A DNA stretch of 64,000 bases, taken from positions 107,783 through 171,782 of the forward strand of contig NZ_NTGB01000001.1 in assembly GCF_003072505.1 (NCBI RefSeq), in the 5' to 3' direction. This document shows, one piece after another, positions 63,425 to 64,000 of this stretch. The stretch comes from Polynucleobacter rarus (lineage in GTDB: Bacteria > Pseudomonadota > Gammaproteobacteria > Burkholderiales > Burkholderiaceae). The translations under genes were made by a program, and so were the position numbers. The notes under the pieces are model-generated. The model saw nothing but the letters and a program-made list of their open reading frames with translations. It did not search any database and was not told where the DNA came from. The number at the start of each line of letters is the position of its first letter. The first letter of the stretch is position 1.

Positions 63425-64000
63425 ATGCTAGATAGCCTTAACGCTCTGGCTTTAGCTAGAGATAATGAGACGGGTAACCATATTCTCCGTACTCAAAATT
63501 ATGTCAAAATTCTTGCCTTAAGATTAAGAAAAATGGGACATTACAAAAATGAACTAAGTGATGAAGAGATTGAATTTCTCTTTAAGGCGGCTCCACTTCA
63601 TGATAATGGTAAGGTGGGAATACCAGATCATATACTTCTGAAAAATGGTAGTTTGAATGATGAAGAGTGGCAAACTATGAAGACACATTCCTCCATTGGT
63701 GAAACAATCCTGTCTTCAGCAGGACCAGAATTCCAAGGGGACGAAAATGTAATTAGAACTGCATTCAAAATTGCTGGCGGACATCATGAAAAGTGGGATG
63801 GAACCGGTTATCCACGCAATTTAAGTGGGCAAGATATACCTTTATCGGCACGCATTATGGCATTAGCTGATGTCTATGATGCTTTGGTGAGCAAGCGTGT
63901 TTATAAGAAAAGGTGGAGTCATCAGGAGGCTATCAAGGAGATTGTGTCTAAACAAGGACAACATTTCGACCCATTAGTCGTGGATGCTTTTATTCTTGAA
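63425..64000 (+). CDS. HD-GYP domain phosphodiesterase, cut by the window edge
   Basis: 192 codons are visible from an ATG at 63425 to the end of the window. The HD-GYP signature is intact: DNETGNHILRT, the HD pair in APLHDNGKVGIPDHIL, and GGHHEKWDGTGYP with ARIMALADVYDAL. These proteins hydrolyse cyclic di-GMP or related dinucleotides. The ATG has no ribosome binding site and lies eight bases after the upstream stop, and the open frame extends upstream of it to 63305. Together with the fusion seen when one A is added near 63409, this suggests that the domain normally belongs to the preceding membrane protein. Confidence 0.85.
   Translation, partial: MLDSLNALALARDNETGNHILRTQNYVKILALRLRKMGHYKNELSDEEIEFLFKAAPLHDNGKVGIPDHILLKNGSLNDEEWQTMKTHSSIGETILSSAGPEFQGDENVIRTAFKIAGGHHEKWDGTGYPRNLSGQDIPLSARIMALADVYDALVSKRVYKKRWSHQEAIKEIVSKQGQHFDPLVVDAFILE

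Overview
The window reads as a stretch of chromosome from an AT-rich betaproteobacterium of the Burkholderiales. It most resembles the freshwater genus Polynucleobacter; that assignment rests on overall look and was not tested by a search. The main clue is seven separate periplasmic receptors of the Bug/TctC family, a hallmark of that order. They sit among small catabolic operons, a TonB-dependent receptor, a two-partner secretion system, an ergothioneine operon and c-di-GMP-type signalling genes. No rRNA, tRNA, CRISPR array, insertion sequence or phage gene was seen.

Layout. (a) 1-5057, minus strand: the start of an unknown gene at the left edge, then a hyuA-hyuB-bug operon (hydantoinase/oxoprolinase type) with overlapping ends. 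(b) 5349-8317: a small cupin, a four-domain rhodanese protein with one catalytic cysteine, and a zeta-like glutathione transferase, closed by a strong terminator. (c) 8836-18944: a complete tripartite tricarboxylate transporter (tctC-tctB-tctA), a TonB-dependent receptor, a tartrate/D-malate-type dehydrogenase overlapping a Bug gene, another Bug gene with a terminator-like hairpin inside its signal-peptide codons, and an alpha/beta hydrolase. (d) 19104-23626: a secreted alkylsulfatase and a membrane histidine kinase/response regulator pair. A 14-bp motif (TTTAGTAGGATGTC) lies upstream of both the sulfatase and the regulator. (e) 23725-42754: a two-partner secretion locus with an outer-membrane transporter, a 5,480-residue adhesin, and a small membrane protein. 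The adhesin holds nested repeats, including a unit that recurs at exactly 1,530 bp. (f) 43190-56574: a secreted SUMF1-fold protein, two divergent Bug genes, a CocE-type hydrolase, an outer-membrane protein, an SGNH esterase, and a six-gene minus-strand group (Bug, cupin, alpha/beta hydrolase, oxalyl-CoA-synthetase-like ligase, ketopantoate-reductase-like enzyme, fumarylacetoacetase-like enzyme). (g) 56761-61472: an HD phosphodiesterase-like protein overlapping a double ChrR-type cupin, convergent with alkB-like/egtB/egtD, and a divergent DUF427 gene. (h) 61892-64000: a DctP-type binding protein, a four-helix membrane protein and an HD-GYP domain cut by the window edge. The last two look like one gene split by a single missing A.

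How the genes fit together. Most of the window appears devoted to scavenging organic acids, esters and sulfate esters. Periplasmic receptors and one outer-membrane receptor capture substrates, secreted or cytoplasmic hydrolases and dehydrogenases process them, and a two-component system probably controls the sulfatase. The least conventional systems are the sulfatase regulon motif, the repeat architecture of the adhesin, and the pairing of a TRAP-type binding protein with a membrane HD-GYP protein where a permease would be expected.
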